A model generated the notes under the pieces. The model did no database searches, had not been told where the DNA came from, and saw only the letters and a program-made list of their open reading frames with translations. From Nocardioides nitrophenolicus (GTDB lineage Bacteria > Actinomycetota > Actinomycetes > Propionibacteriales > Nocardioidaceae): a stretch of 64,000 nucleotides of DNA. This document shows positions 25,886 to 36,674 of this stretch, one piece after another. A program made the position numbers and the translations under genes. How positions within the stretch are numbered: the first letter of the stretch is position 1; each line of letters starts with the position of its first letter. The DNA lies in NCBI RefSeq assembly GCF_016907515.1, contig NZ_JAFBBY010000001.1, positions 434,001-498,000 on the forward strand, in the 5' to 3' direction.

Positions 25886-26458
25886 ATGGTCAACCTCACC
25901 CGCATCTACACCCGCACCGGCGACGCCGGCGAGACCCGTCTGGGCGACATGAGCGTGACGACCAAGACCGATCTGCGGCTGCAGGCGTACGCCGACGTCG
26001 ACGAGGCCAACGCGGTGCTCGGGGTCGCGGTGGCGACCGGTGGGCTCGAGGACGACGTGACGCAGGTGCTCTTCCGGGTCCAGAACGACCTCTTCGACGT
26101 CGGCGCCGACCTGTGCACGCCGGTGGTGGCCGAGCCGGAGTTCCCGCCGCTGCGCATCGAGCAGGACTACGTCGACCGCCTGGAGGGCTGGTGCGACCAC
26201 TACAACGAGCCGCTGCCCAAGCTCCGCTCCTTCATCCTCAACGGCGGCACCCCGGCCGCCGCCCAGCTCCACGTCGCGCGCACCGTGATCCGCCGGGCGG
26301 AGCGGGCCGCCTGGGCGGCCTACGAGGTGCACGGCGAGGTGATGAACCCGCTCGCGATCACCTACCTCAACCGGCTCTCCGACCTGGTCTTCATCCTGGC
26401 CCGGCACGCCAACCGCGAGCAGGGCGACGTGCTCTGGGTGCCCGGGGGCGAGCGATAA
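25886..26458 (+). CDS. Cob(I)yrinic acid a,c-diamide / cobalamin adenosyltransferase, PduO type
   Basis: Transfers the adenosyl group from ATP to cob(I)alamin, making the cofactor for the B12 mutase next door. The 190 residues show the PduO-type N-terminal ATP motif (TRIYTRTGDAGETRLGD), the conserved RTVIRRAERAAW segment and ITYLNRLSDLVFILAR. ATG 25886 follows a -10-like TACCCT ending 7 nt upstream with no ribosome site, so it is probably leaderless. In mycobacteria the homologue (Rv1314c) lies near the atp operon and DUF2550 gene, as it does here. Confidence 0.93.
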   Translation: MVNLTRIYTRTGDAGETRLGDMSVTTKTDLRLQAYADVDEANAVLGVAVATGGLEDDVTQVLFRVQNDLFDVGADLCTPVVAEPEFPPLRIEQDYVDRLEGWCDHYNEPLPKLRSFILNGGTPAAAQLHVARTVIRRAERAAWAAYEVHGEVMNPLAITYLNRLSDLVFILARHANREQGDVLWVPGGER

Positions 26459-26498
26459 CCCGTTGCGTCGGGCGGCACGCGCTGCCGACCATGCAGCG

Positions 26499-27032
26499 GT
26501 GGACGTCACCTTCACCAAGCTCGCCGGGCGCTACGAGATCGCCGTCGACCGCTCGGCCGGCGCGGCGCTCGCACCCCGCAACGGGCCCGGCCACAGCGAC
26601 GCGGTGCCCCACGACGTCGCCCACCTGCTGGTGGAGGTCGAGGACGGGATCCGGGGCGGCGTCTACGGCCGGCTGGCCGCGGCCGACGGCGACGACGGCA
26701 TGTTCTGGCCGGCCGACCCGGCGGCCAGGCGCGCGTCGCTGAAGAGGCGCCGGACCCCGACCGCCGAAGAGTCGGCCGACATGGCCCGCTCCGAGCGGCT
26801 GGCGTCGCTGAGCGTCGCCCTGTGGGAGGTGGCCCGCGGCCGGCGCCGCCCCGACCCCGCGTGGCCGGGGCGGATCGAGGACAGCGGCGTCGATCCGGCC
26901 CTGATGGCCCGCCTCTTCGACAGGTACGACGACTTCGCCGACCGCTGGTCGGCCCTGCCGCTCGGCGGCTCGCTCACGGTGGCCTGGCCCTTCCCCGAGG
27001 GCACCGGGAAGCGGCGCCGCGGCGGGCGGTGA
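26499..27032 (+). CDS. Conserved-looking hypothetical protein
   Basis: An open frame of 177 residues from GTG 26499 (VDVTFTKLAGRYEIAVDR) with codon use like its neighbours. It contains HDVAHLLVEVEDGI, an Arg-rich patch and a C-terminal DRYDDFADRWSALPLGGSLTV. I recognise no family. It starts 40 nt after the adenosyltransferase and ends 57 nt before the helicase. The start is uncertain: there is no ribosome site, and TTG 26463 would add 12 residues. Confidence 0.6.
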   Translation: MDVTFTKLAGRYEIAVDRSAGAALAPRNGPGHSDAVPHDVAHLLVEVEDGIRGGVYGRLAAADGDDGMFWPADPAARRASLKRRRTPTAEESADMARSERLASLSVALWEVARGRRRPDPAWPGRIEDSGVDPALMARLFDRYDDFADRWSALPLGGSLTVAWPFPEGTGKRRRGGR

Positions 27033-27089
27033 GCAGCGCCCCGCGCGGATCCGGGAATCGTCGGAGGGCCATGCCACGATGAGAGGACC

Positions 27090-30000
27090 GTGGACGTCCT
27101 CGCCGAGCTGACCGATGACTTCCTGGCGCGCCACTTCGACGCCGGGACGCTGGAGCGCGCCCGCGGGATCGTCGCCGCGGGCGGGGTCCGGCGGCCCGAG
27201 ATCGGGATGCGCTCGGCCGCGTCGGTGACCGCGACGGCGGAGGTCCTCGGGAGCCGCGAGACGCCGTACCAGGTCCAGCTCCACGTCGAGGCCCCCAACG
27301 CGAGCTACGCCGGCTGGGTGTTCACGGTGTGCACCTGCCCGGTGCGCTCGGTGTGCAAGCATGGCGCCGCCCTGGCCCTGACCCTGCGCCAGACCTTCAC
27401 CCAGCCCGCGGGCGAGGCCGCGTGGCGGCGCTCGGTGGAGCGGCTGGTGGGCGAGCTGGAGCGCCAGCAGCCCTCGGTGCACGAGGAGGTCCCGCTCGCG
27501 CTCGAGATCACCCTCGACCGGGGCCGGGCCAGCTACCGCACGGCCGGCCCGACGCTGCGGGTCCGTCCGCTGCGCCAGGGCAAGGGCAAGCCATGGATCA
27601 AGAGCGGTGCCGAGTGGAGCGACATCGGCGGCGGCCCGCGCGGCTTCGTGCCCCGCCAGGCCGACGCGCTGGCGGCGCTCCACACCCAGTGGGCGGGCCA
27701 TCGCGGCTACTACTCCGCCGGCGTCTCCCCCGCGCTCGACGAGTTCGGCGACCAGGTGGTGCGCGCCCTGCGCAACGCCCGCGACGCCGGGGTCACCCTG
27801 CTCGCGGCCCGGCCGCTGGTCTCGGTCGAGGTCGCCGACGAGCCGGCCGAGGTGGTCGCCGAGCTGGGCGACGTCGACGGCGGCACGACCATGCGCGCGG
27901 TCGTCACCCTCGGCGAGCGCACCTGGCGCGACGAGTCGGTGGTGCTGGTCGGCTCCCCCGCGTCCGTCGTCGGCCTGCTCGACGACCGCGGCCACCTCGT
28001 CGTCGCCGCGACGACGGCTCCCGTGCCGCCCGCGCTGCGCCACCTCGTCGACGGGCCGCCGATCCTCATCCCGCCGGCCGACCTCGCCGACTTCCGCGAG
28101 ACGCTGCCCGGCCTGATGCGGCTGGTGCCGGTGCGGGCCGACGACTCCGCCGTCGAGCTGCCCGAGCCGCTCGCGCCGACGCTGGTGCTGACCGTCTCGT
28201 GGCACACCTCGACCAAGGCCGGGCTGGGCTGGCACTGGCAGTACGGCCCCGACCCCGAGCGCAGCTGCCCGCTGACCGGCCGCGACTCCCTCGGAGGAGT
28301 CCGCGACCGGGCCGCCGAGCAGGCGCTGCTCGCCACCGTGCCGCCTGCGCTGCTCGAGGCCACCACGCTCACCGACGGCGACGCGCTCAGCCTGGCCATC
28401 CACGACCTGCCCCACCTGCGCGAGACCGAGGGCGTGCGGGTGGTCGAGGAGGAGCGGCCCGACTTCCGGGAGGCCGACGTGGCGCCGGAGATCCGGTTCG
28501 ACCTGGTCGAGCCGGAGGCCACGACCACCGACTGGCTCGACCTCGCCGTGACCGTCAGCGTGGCCGGGGAGCAGATCCCGCTGCCCGACGTCCTCGCGGC
28601 GCTCACCCTCGACCAGGAGTTCCTGGTGCTGCCGAGCGGGCTCTACGTCACGACCGACCGGCCCGAGTTCGACCGGCTGCGCGAGGTGGTCGCCGCCGCG
28701 GCCGAGCTGCGCGAGCGCGAGGGCGACCGGATCGGCGTCGGCCACCACGACCTCGGCCTGTGGGCCCAGCTGGCCGAGACCGGTCTCGTCGACGCCCAGG
28801 TCGCCGAATGGGTCGAGCGGGCCCAGGCGCTGCGTGACCTCACCGACCTTCCGCGGCCCGAGCCGCGCGGGCTGGTCACCGACCTGCGCAGCTACCAGCG
28901 CGAGGGATTCTGGTGGCTGGCGTTCCTGTGGCAGCACGGCCTCGGTGGCGTCCTCGCCGACGACATGGGCCTCGGCAAGACCCTGCAGGTGCTCGCCCTG
29001 ATCTCCCACGCCCGCGCCGAGCGTCCCCTCGACGCTCCCTTCCTCGTCGTCGCCCCGACCAGCGTCGTCACCGCCTGGGCCACCGAGGCCACCCGGCACG
29101 CCCCCGGCCTGCGGGTGGCGGTGGCCTCGCGTCGTACCGACGACGTGGCGGCGCTGGCCCGCGACCATGACATCGTCGTCACCACCTACACCCTGCTCCG
29201 GCTCGCCCACGAGGCGTACGCCGACCTGGCCTGGTCCGGGCTGGTGCTCGACGAGGCGCAGCAGGCCAAGAACCACCAGAGCAAGACCTACCAGGCGATC
29301 CGCACCATCGCCGCGCCGTTCCGGCTCGCCGTCACCGGCACCCCCTTCGAGAACCGGCTGATGGAGCTCTGGTCGCTGCTGTCGATCACCGTGCCCGGCC
29401 TCTACCCGTGGCCGCGCGCCTTCGCCGAGAAGGTGGTGCGGCCGGTCGAGCGCGACGGCGACAAGGTCGTGCTCGACCGGTTCCGCGCCCGGATCAGGCC
29501 GTTCCTGCTGCGACGCACCAAGGAGCTGGTCGCCGACGACCTGCCGCCGAAGCAGGAGCAGGTGCTCCAGGTCGACCTGGCCGCCGCCCACCGCCGCATC
29601 TACGACACCCACCTGGCCAAGGAGCGGCAACGGATCCTCGGCCTGGTCGAGGACTTCGACCGCAACCGGGTGGCCATCTTCAGCGCCCTCACCAAGCTCC
29701 GCCAGCTCGCCCTCGACCCCGCCCTCGTCGACGACGAGCACGAGGCGGTCGGCTCGGCCAAGCTCGACGTCCTGGTCGAGCACCTCGCCGAGATCACCGC
29801 CGAGGGCCACCGCGCCCTGGTGTTCAGCCAGTTCACGTCCTTCCTCACCCGGGTCCGCTCCCGCCTCGACGACGTCGGCATCGCCACCACCTACCTCGAC
29901 GGCACCACCCGCGACCGCGCCGCCGTGATCGACCGGTTCCGCTCCGGCGACTCCCCCGTGTTCCTCATCTCGCTCAAGGCCGGCGGCACCGGTCTCACCC

Positions 30001-30260
30001 TCACCGAGGCCGACTACGTCTTCGTCCTCGACCCGTGGTGGAACCCCGCCGCCGAGGCCCAGGCGGTCGACCGCGCCCACCGGATCGGCCAGACCCGCCA
30101 CGTCCACGTCTACCGCCTGGTCGCGAGCGACACCATCGAGGAGAAGGTGATGGAGCTCAAGGCCCGCAAGGCCGAGCTGTTCGCGCAGGTCATCGACGGC
30201 GACGGGGCGATGAGCACCTCCATCGGGGCCGACGACATCCGGGGGCTGTTCGAGGACTGA
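27090..30260 (+). CDS. SWIM zinc-finger SNF2/SWI2 family helicase-like ATPase
   Basis: A 1056-residue DNA-dependent ATPase. A SWIM zinc finger sits near residues 82-96 (CTCPVRSVCKHGAAL). A long middle region is specific to bacterial SNF2 proteins. The SNF2_N motor begins near residue 595 (RSYQREGFWWLAFLWQHG) with Walker A DDMGLGKT near 626 and DEAQ near 720. The C-terminal helicase half holds VFSQFTSFL, LKAGGTGLTLTEAD and the arginine finger AVDRAHRIGQ. Members of this RapA/HepA-like group remodel nucleoprotein or assist repair and transcription recycling. The GTG start has GAGAGG at 27081-27086. Confidence 0.93.
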   Translation: MDVLAELTDDFLARHFDAGTLERARGIVAAGGVRRPEIGMRSAASVTATAEVLGSRETPYQVQLHVEAPNASYAGWVFTVCTCPVRSVCKHGAALALTLRQTFTQPAGEAAWRRSVERLVGELERQQPSVHEEVPLALEITLDRGRASYRTAGPTLRVRPLRQGKGKPWIKSGAEWSDIGGGPRGFVPRQADALAALHTQWAGHRGYYSAGVSPALDEFGDQVVRALRNARDAGVTLLAARPLVSVEVADEPAEVVAELGDVDGGTTMRAVVTLGERTWRDESVVLVGSPASVVGLLDDRGHLVVAATTAPVPPALRHLVDGPPILIPPADLADFRETLPGLMRLVPVRADDSAVELPEPLAPTLVLTVSWHTSTKAGLGWHWQYGPDPERSCPLTGRDSLGGVRDRAAEQALLATVPPALLEATTLTDGDALSLAIHDLPHLRETEGVRVVEEERPDFREADVAPEIRFDLVEPEATTTDWLDLAVTVSVAGEQIPLPDVLAALTLDQEFLVLPSGLYVTTDRPEFDRLREVVAAAAELREREGDRIGVGHHDLGLWAQLAETGLVDAQVAEWVERAQALRDLTDLPRPEPRGLVTDLRSYQREGFWWLAFLWQHGLGGVLADDMGLGKTLQVLALISHARAERPLDAPFLVVAPTSVVTAWATEATRHAPGLRVAVASRRTDDVAALARDHDIVVTTYTLLRLAHEAYADLAWSGLVLDEAQQAKNHQSKTYQAIRTIAAPFRLAVTGTPFENRLMELWSLLSITVPGLYPWPRAFAEKVVRPVERDGDKVVLDRFRARIRPFLLRRTKELVADDLPPKQEQVLQVDLAAAHRRIYDTHLAKERQRILGLVEDFDRNRVAIFSALTKLRQLALDPALVDDEHEAVGSAKLDVLVEHLAEITAEGHRALVFSQFTSFLTRVRSRLDDVGIATTYLDGTTRDRAAVIDRFRSGDSPVFLISLKAGGTGLTLTEADYVFVLDPWWNPAAEAQAVDRAHRIGQTRHVHVYRLVASDTIEEKVMELKARKAELFAQVIDGDGAMSTSIGADDIRGLFED

Positions 30261-30279
30261 GGCGGCTCCGCCGCCCTCA
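30258..30279. terminator. Short stem-loop spanning a convergent junction
   Basis: TGAGGCGGC-TCC-GCCGCCCTCA pairs with one bulged C. It begins with the stop codon of the helicase gene and ends with the stop codon of the convergent MFS gene, so both stop codons are part of the stem. Confidence 0.5.
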
Positions 30280-31689
30280 AGGTGCGGGCGTGGCGCGCCG
30301 GTCCTCCGGGTTGCGGATCAGCAGCCACGACAGCGCACCCCCGGCGACCAGCAGGCCCGCGCAGCACAGCATCGCGGCGCGGTAGCCGGCCTCGAAGACG
30401 TCGGCACGCTGGTAGTCCGCCCCCGAGAGCCCGACCAGGAACGGGAGGGCGGCGACCGCGAGCAGGGAGCCGGCGCGCGCGACGGCGTTGTTGACGCCCG
30501 ACGCGACGCCGGCGTGCTCGTCAGGTACGGCGGCCAGCACCGCCGCCGTGAGCGGAGCCACCAGCGCGGCCAGCCCGAGGCCGAAGACGGTGAGGGGCAG
30601 CGCCACCTCGGTCCAGTAGTCGAGGTCGGCGTCGATCCGACTGAGCAGCAGGGCACCGAGCGCGCACAGCAGGGGTCCGACGGTCATCGGCAGCCGGGGT
30701 CCGATCCGGCCGGCGAGCGCTCCCCCGCGACCGGCGAGCAGCAGCATCACGACCGTGATCGGGAGCGTGGAGAGACCGGCCTCCAGGGGACCGAGACCGG
30801 CGACGGTCTGCAGCTGCAGGACGAGGAAGAAGAGCACCCCGCCGAGGGCGGCATAGGTCAGCAGGGTCATCGCGTTGGCGGCGCTGAACTGGCGCGACGC
30901 GAACAGCCCGGGCGGCAGCAGCGGCGCGTGCGAGCGGCGTTCGTCGAGCCAGAAGCCGACCCCGGCGAGCAGGCCCAGGCCGAGTGCGGCGGCCGCGACG
31001 CCCGGCGAGGTGGTCCACTCGATCAGGGCATAGGTGATCCCACCCAGCGCGAGCGCGCCGAGTGCCGCTCCGGACGCGTCGAAGCCACGCACCGCCGACG
31101 GGTCCCGGGTCTCGGGCACCCGTCGGGCGACGGCCAGCGTGACCAGCGCGACCGGGAGGTTGATCAGGAAGACCCACCGCCAGCTCACCGCCTGCACCAG
31201 CCAGCCGCCGAGGAACGGACCGATCGCGGTGGCGACGCCGCCGAGCCCCGACCAGGTGCCGATCGCGCGCGAACGGTCCGCGGGCGCGAACGCGCCCTGG
31301 ATCATGGCGAGGCTGCCCGGCACCAGCAGCGCGGCCGCGATCCCCTGGGCGACCCGGGCCAGGATCAGCGCCGGCGCGCTCGGCGCCAGCCCGCAGGCGA
31401 GGGACGTCACCGCGAAGCCCAGGACGCCGGTCATGAAGATCCGACGGCGACCGAACCGGTCGCCCAGGGAGCCGCCGAGCAGGGTGAGCGAGGCCAGGCT
31501 CAGCAGGTAGCCGTTGGAGACCCACTGCAGCTCGCCGAGGCTGGCGTCGAGGTCCTCCCCGATCCGGTGCAGGGCGACGTTGACGACGGTGCTGTCGAGC
31601 AGCGCGAGGGAGGAGCCGAGGATCGCCGCGGCGAGGACGGTGCGACCGACCCGCGACCCGACGGTGACGTCGGCGCAGGTCGGGTCCAC
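30277..31689 (-). CDS. MFS transporter, DHA2 (14-helix) drug-exporter family
   Basis: A 470-residue major-facilitator protein with about 14 hydrophobic helices. Motif A is GGSLGDRFGRRRIF, the first helix reads LALLDSTVVNVALHRIG as in EmrB/QacA proteins, and motif C-like GPFLGGWLVQAVSWRWVF follows. It probably exports drugs or other lipophilic compounds with proton exchange. The GTG start lies 9 nt after the DUF2550 stop, so it could be read through from the atp operon, though a role there is not implied. Confidence 0.88.
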   Translation of the reverse strand: MDPTCADVTVGSRVGRTVLAAAILGSSLALLDSTVVNVALHRIGEDLDASLGELQWVSNGYLLSLASLTLLGGSLGDRFGRRRIFMTGVLGFAVTSLACGLAPSAPALILARVAQGIAAALLVPGSLAMIQGAFAPADRSRAIGTWSGLGGVATAIGPFLGGWLVQAVSWRWVFLINLPVALVTLAVARRVPETRDPSAVRGFDASGAALGALALGGITYALIEWTTSPGVAAAALGLGLLAGVGFWLDERRSHAPLLPPGLFASRQFSAANAMTLLTYAALGGVLFFLVLQLQTVAGLGPLEAGLSTLPITVVMLLLAGRGGALAGRIGPRLPMTVGPLLCALGALLLSRIDADLDYWTEVALPLTVFGLGLAALVAPLTAAVLAAVPDEHAGVASGVNNAVARAGSLLAVAALPFLVGLSGADYQRADVFEAGYRAAMLCCAGLLVAGGALSWLLIRNPEDRRATPAP

Positions 31690-31698
31690 ACCCGGAGA

Positions 31699-32142
31699 CT
31701 AGCGCCGGTTCCAGTCGGTACCGGGAGGCATCGCCTCGAGCCAGGCCTGGAAGCCGGTCAACGAGGAGACGCTCATCGCGAGCTCGACCTCGCCCTCGGG
31801 CGAGTGGCAGCGGATGACCAGGTGGTCGGGATACAGCGAGGCCTGCTCGGTGCCGACGGGCTCACGGCGACCGTCGTACTCCAGCTCGTCGCGGCGCCAG
31901 GACCGGCGCGGGCGACGCGAGAGGGTGAAGATCCGGAACCACTCCAGCGTCTCGCCGGAGTAGCGCCCCAGACCGAGCACCCAGCCGCGGCCGGGCTGCT
32001 CGGTGCGCAGCCGGTGGCTCAGCTCGAAGGTGCCACCGTGCCGGGAGAGCGTACGGCGCCGGACGATGAGTCCGGCGCCGTACAGCACACACAGCAGCAG
32101 GAGCGCGCCACAGATGTCGAGCAGCCACTCCCACCATGCCAT
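31699..32142 (-). CDS. DUF2550 family membrane-anchored protein
   Basis: A 147-residue protein with one N-terminal transmembrane helix (LLDICGALLLLCVLYGAGLIV) and a cytoplasmic domain containing GWVLGLGRYSGETLEWFRIFTL and SVSSLTGFQAWLEAMPPGTDW. This is the DUF2550 family (mycobacterial Rv1312), which follows atpC in many actinobacteria; it does here after 18 nt. The function is unknown, but constant linkage to the ATP synthase suggests a role in assembly or regulation (inference). Confidence 0.88.
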   Translation of the reverse strand: MAWWEWLLDICGALLLLCVLYGAGLIVRRRTLSRHGGTFELSHRLRTEQPGRGWVLGLGRYSGETLEWFRIFTLSRRPRRSWRRDELEYDGRREPVGTEQASLYPDHLVIRCHSPEGEVELAMSVSSLTGFQAWLEAMPPGTDWNRR

Positions 32143-32160
32143 CTGCGTGTCAGTGACCTT

Positions 32161-32568
32161 CTACGCGACCTTCTCCGCGGCGCGGATCCGCGCCTCGGCG
32201 TGACGCACGCGCTGCTCGGCCTCGTTGCTCGAGTCGAGCAGCCGCTTGGCCTCCTCGAGGTCGATGCGCGCCTGGGACACCTCGATGTCCTCGGCGAGCT
32301 CGACCCGCTCGGCCAGGATCGACACGCGGTCGTTGGCGACCGAGAGGAAGCCACCGTCGACGGCGACGACCACGAGCTGGTTGGAGTTCGCGACCTGGAT
32401 CTCGACCACGGAGGCCGAGAGCAGCGACAGCGTGGGCGCGTGACCGCGCAGCACGCCGATGTCTCCGTCGAGCGTGCGCGCGATGATCATCGCCGCCTCA
32501 CCGGACCACACGGTCCGGTCGGCAGCGACGAGCTCGACGTGCAGGTGCTCGACCGTGGTGTCAGCCAT
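32161..32568 (-). CDS. atpC: F1 ATP synthase epsilon subunit
   Basis: A 135-residue subunit with the beta-sandwich domain (LHVELVAADRTVWSGEA, IGVLRGHAPTLSLL) and C-terminal helical hairpin (ARIDLEEAKRLLDSS). It couples the rotor to the catalytic head and can inhibit ATP hydrolysis. ATG 32568, 2 nt before the atpD stop, was chosen rather than a longer frame that enters atpD. Last gene of the synthase operon proper. Confidence 0.96.
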   Translation of the reverse strand: MADTTVEHLHVELVAADRTVWSGEAAMIIARTLDGDIGVLRGHAPTLSLLSASVVEIQVANSNQLVVVAVDGGFLSVANDRVSILAERVELAEDIEVSQARIDLEEAKRLLDSSNEAEQRVRHAEARIRAAEKVA

Positions 32569-32570
32569 GA

Positions 32571-34028
<1,458 letters not shown>

Positions 34029-34056
34029 TTACTCCGTTGATGTTTTCTCTGGTGGG

Positions 34057-34971
34057 TCAGTCGTTCGCAGCCTGGGCGTCGGCGAGCGCGTTCACGCCAC
34101 CCACGATCTCACTGATCTCCTGGGTGATGCCCGCCTGGCGTGCCTGGTTGGCGATCCGGGTGAGCTTCTTGATCAGCTCCTCGGCGTTGTCGGTCGCCGA
34201 CTTCATCGCCTTCTGACGGGCGGCGAGCTCGGAGGCCGCGGCCTGCAGGAGGGCGTAGAAGATCCGGCTCTGGACGTACTGCGGCAGCAGCCCGTCCAGC
34301 ACCTCGGCCGCCGACGGCTCGAACTCGTAGAGCGGCAGCAGCTCGTCGGCCTCGGGGGCCTCCTCGCCCTCGACGACCTCGAGCGGCAGCAGCCGGATCG
34401 CGGTCGGCTCCTGGGTGAGCATGGAGCGGAACCGGGTGTAGACGACGTGGACCTCATCGACGTCACCCTCCTCGCCCTGCTCCTTCAAGAACGCCTCGAT
34501 CAGGGCGGCCCCGATCTCGGCCGCCTTGTCGTACGTCGGCTGGTCGGAGAACCCGGTCCAGGCCTGGACGTACGGACGCCCGCGGAACTTGAAGTACGCC
34601 TCGGCCTTGCGGCCGGCGAGGTAGAAGTCGAGCTCCTTGCCCTCGGCCCGCAGCCGCTCGGCGAGCCGCTCGGTCTCCTTGATGACACTCGAGGAGTAGG
34701 CACCCGCCAGACCGCGGTCGCTGGTGATGACCAGGACGGCGGCCCGCTTGGGGTTCTCCTCCTCCCGGGTCAGCGGGTGGTCGACGTTGGAGAACGTCGC
34801 CACCGCCGACACGGCACGGGTCAGCTCCCGGGCGTACGGCGCTGCCGCCTGCGCCCGCTGCTGCGCCTTGATGATCCGGGACGCAGCGATGAGCTCCATG
34901 GCGCGCGTGATCTTCTTCATCGACTCCGTCGACTTGATCCGCGCGCGGTACTCACGCAGCGATACGGCCAT
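34057..34971 (-). CDS. atpG: F1 ATP synthase gamma subunit (central stalk)
   Basis: A 304-residue subunit with the conserved N-terminal helix ([22 protein letters not shown]) and C-terminal helix ([30 protein letters not shown]) that form the rotating coiled coil. Actinobacterial AtpG carries an internal acidic insertion, seen here as [10 protein letters not shown]. The start is 3 nt after the atpA stop. Confidence 0.97.
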   Translation of the reverse strand: MAVSLREYRARIKSTESMKKITRAMELIAASRIIKAQQRAQAAAPYARELTRAVSAVATFSNVDHPLTREEENPKRAAVLVITSDRGLAGAYSSSVIKETERLAERLRAEGKELDFYLAGRKAEAYFKFRGRPYVQAWTGFSDQPTYDKAAEIGAALIEAFLKEQGEEGDVDEVHVVYTRFRSMLTQEPTAIRLLPLEVVEGEEAPEADELLPLYEFEPSAAEVLDGLLPQYVQSRIFYALLQAAASELAARQKAMKSATDNAEELIKKLTRIANQARQAGITQEISEIVGGVNALADAQAAND

Positions 34972-34974
34972 GCG

Positions 34975-36612
34975 TCAGCCCCGCTTCTGCTTGACGATCT
35001 GCTCCTGCTCGAGCTCGTCGTCGGCGAGCGCCTCGGCCTCGGGCTCGTGCCCGACCTTGATGCTGCCGCCGTCGGAGGTCTCGAACTGGCTCAGGAAGGA
35101 GTCGTAGGCGGCGGCCAGGCCGTCCTCGTCCTCGAACTTCTGGGTCTCGCGGATGGCGGCGAGGATGCCGTCGTGCGAGCGGTGCAGGTAGTCGAGGAAC
35201 TCGCGCTCGAAGCGGAGCACGTCACCGGTGTCGACCGCGTCGAGGCGACCGGAGGTGCCGAGCCACAGCGAGACGGTCATGTCGGCCAGCGGGTAGGGCG
35301 AGTAGGCCGGCTGCTTGAGCAGCGCCATCAGCCGCTGGCCGCGGGCCAGCTGCTGCTTCGACGCGGCGTCGAGGTCGGAGGCGAACATCGCGAAGGCCTC
35401 CATCGCGCGGTACTGCGCGAGGTCGACCTTGAGCGAGCCGGTGACGGCCTTCATCGCCTTGGTCATCGCCGCGCCACCGACGCGGGAGACCGAGATGCCG
35501 ACGTCGATCGCGGGACGCTGGTTGGCCGCGAACAGGTCCGACTGCAGGAAGATCTGGCCGTCGGTGATCGAGATGACGTTGGTCGGGATGAACGCCGAGA
35601 CGTCGTTGGCCTTGGTCTCGATGATCGGCAGACCGGTCATCGAGCCGGCGCCGAGCTCGTCGGACAGCTTCGCGCAGCGCTCCAGCAGGCGGGAGTGCAG
35701 GTAGAAGACGTCGCCCGGGTACGCCTCGCGGCCCGGCGGGCGGCGCAGCAGCAGCGACACGGCGCGGTAGGCCTCGGCCTGCTTGGTCAGGTCGTCGAAC
35801 ACGATGAGGACGTGCTTGCCGGCGTACATCCAGTGCTGGCCGATGGCCGAGCCGGTGTAGGGGGCGAGGTACTTGAAGCCCGCGCTGTCGGACGCCGGAG
35901 CCGCCACGATGGTGGTGTACTCCAGCGCGCCGGCCTCCTCGAGGGCACCACGCACGGAGGCGATGGTCGAGCCCTTCTGGCCGATGGCGACGTAGATGCA
36001 GCGGACCTGCTTGGTCGGGTCGCCCGACTCCCAGTTCTGCTTCTGGTTGATGATCGTGTCGATCGCGACCGTGGTCTTGCCGGTGGCGCGGTCGCCGATG
36101 ATCAGCTGGCGCTGGCCGCGGCCGATCGGGGTCATCGAGTCGATGGCCTTGATGCCGGTGGCGAGCGGCTCGTGGACCGACTTGCGGGCCATCACGCCGG
36201 GGGCCTGCAGCTCGAGGGCGCGGCGACCCTCGGTGGCGATCTCGCCGAGGCCGTCGATCGGCTTGCCGAGCGGGTCGACCACGCGGCCGAGGTAGCCCTC
36301 GCCCACGGGGACGGAGAGGATCTCACCGGTGCGGCGGACCGTCTGGCCCTCCTCGATCTTGTCGAAGTCACCGAGGATGACGACACCGATCTCGCGGTCC
36401 TCGAGGTTCAGCGCGAGGCCGAGCGTGCCGTCCTCGAACTCGAGGAGCTCGTTGGCCATGGCCGACGGGAGGCCCGACACGCGGGCGATGCCGTCCGCGG
36501 CGGAGGCGACGGTGCCGACCTCTTCCTTGCTCGCGGCCGCGGGCTGGAAGTCAGCGACGTACTTGGCGAGGGCGTCGCGGATCTCGTCCGGACGGATGGA
36601 GAGTTCCGTCAT
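34975..36612 (-). CDS. atpA: F1 ATP synthase alpha subunit
   Basis: A 545-residue non-catalytic nucleotide-binding subunit with P-loop [41 protein letters not shown] (quoted in parts; key residues near 36100-35800) and a charged C-terminal extension ending [11 protein letters not shown], longer than in E. coli. C-terminal extensions of this subunit are known in mycobacteria, where they suppress ATP hydrolysis. Confidence 0.98.
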   Translation of the reverse strand: MTELSIRPDEIRDALAKYVADFQPAAASKEEVGTVASAADGIARVSGLPSAMANELLEFEDGTLGLALNLEDREIGVVILGDFDKIEEGQTVRRTGEILSVPVGEGYLGRVVDPLGKPIDGLGEIATEGRRALELQAPGVMARKSVHEPLATGIKAIDSMTPIGRGQRQLIIGDRATGKTTVAIDTIINQKQNWESGDPTKQVRCIYVAIGQKGSTIASVRGALEEAGALEYTTIVAAPASDSAGFKYLAPYTGSAIGQHWMYAGKHVLIVFDDLTKQAEAYRAVSLLLRRPPGREAYPGDVFYLHSRLLERCAKLSDELGAGSMTGLPIIETKANDVSAFIPTNVISITDGQIFLQSDLFAANQRPAIDVGISVSRVGGAAMTKAMKAVTGSLKVDLAQYRAMEAFAMFASDLDAASKQQLARGQRLMALLKQPAYSPYPLADMTVSLWLGTSGRLDAVDTGDVLRFEREFLDYLHRSHDGILAAIRETQKFEDEDGLAAAYDSFLSQFETSDGGSIKVGHEPEAEALADDELEQEQIVKQKRG

Positions 36613-36674
36613 CTCAGGTGCCTTCTCTCTTGTCTACAGCTGTGAAGTCGTGGGTGGTACGGCGATCGGCCGGG

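Noticed and set aside
26391..30107. 1238-codon minus-strand frame over the helicase and hypothetical gene
   Set aside because: The plus-strand frame has SNF2 and SWIM motifs; the minus frame is low-complexity shadow.
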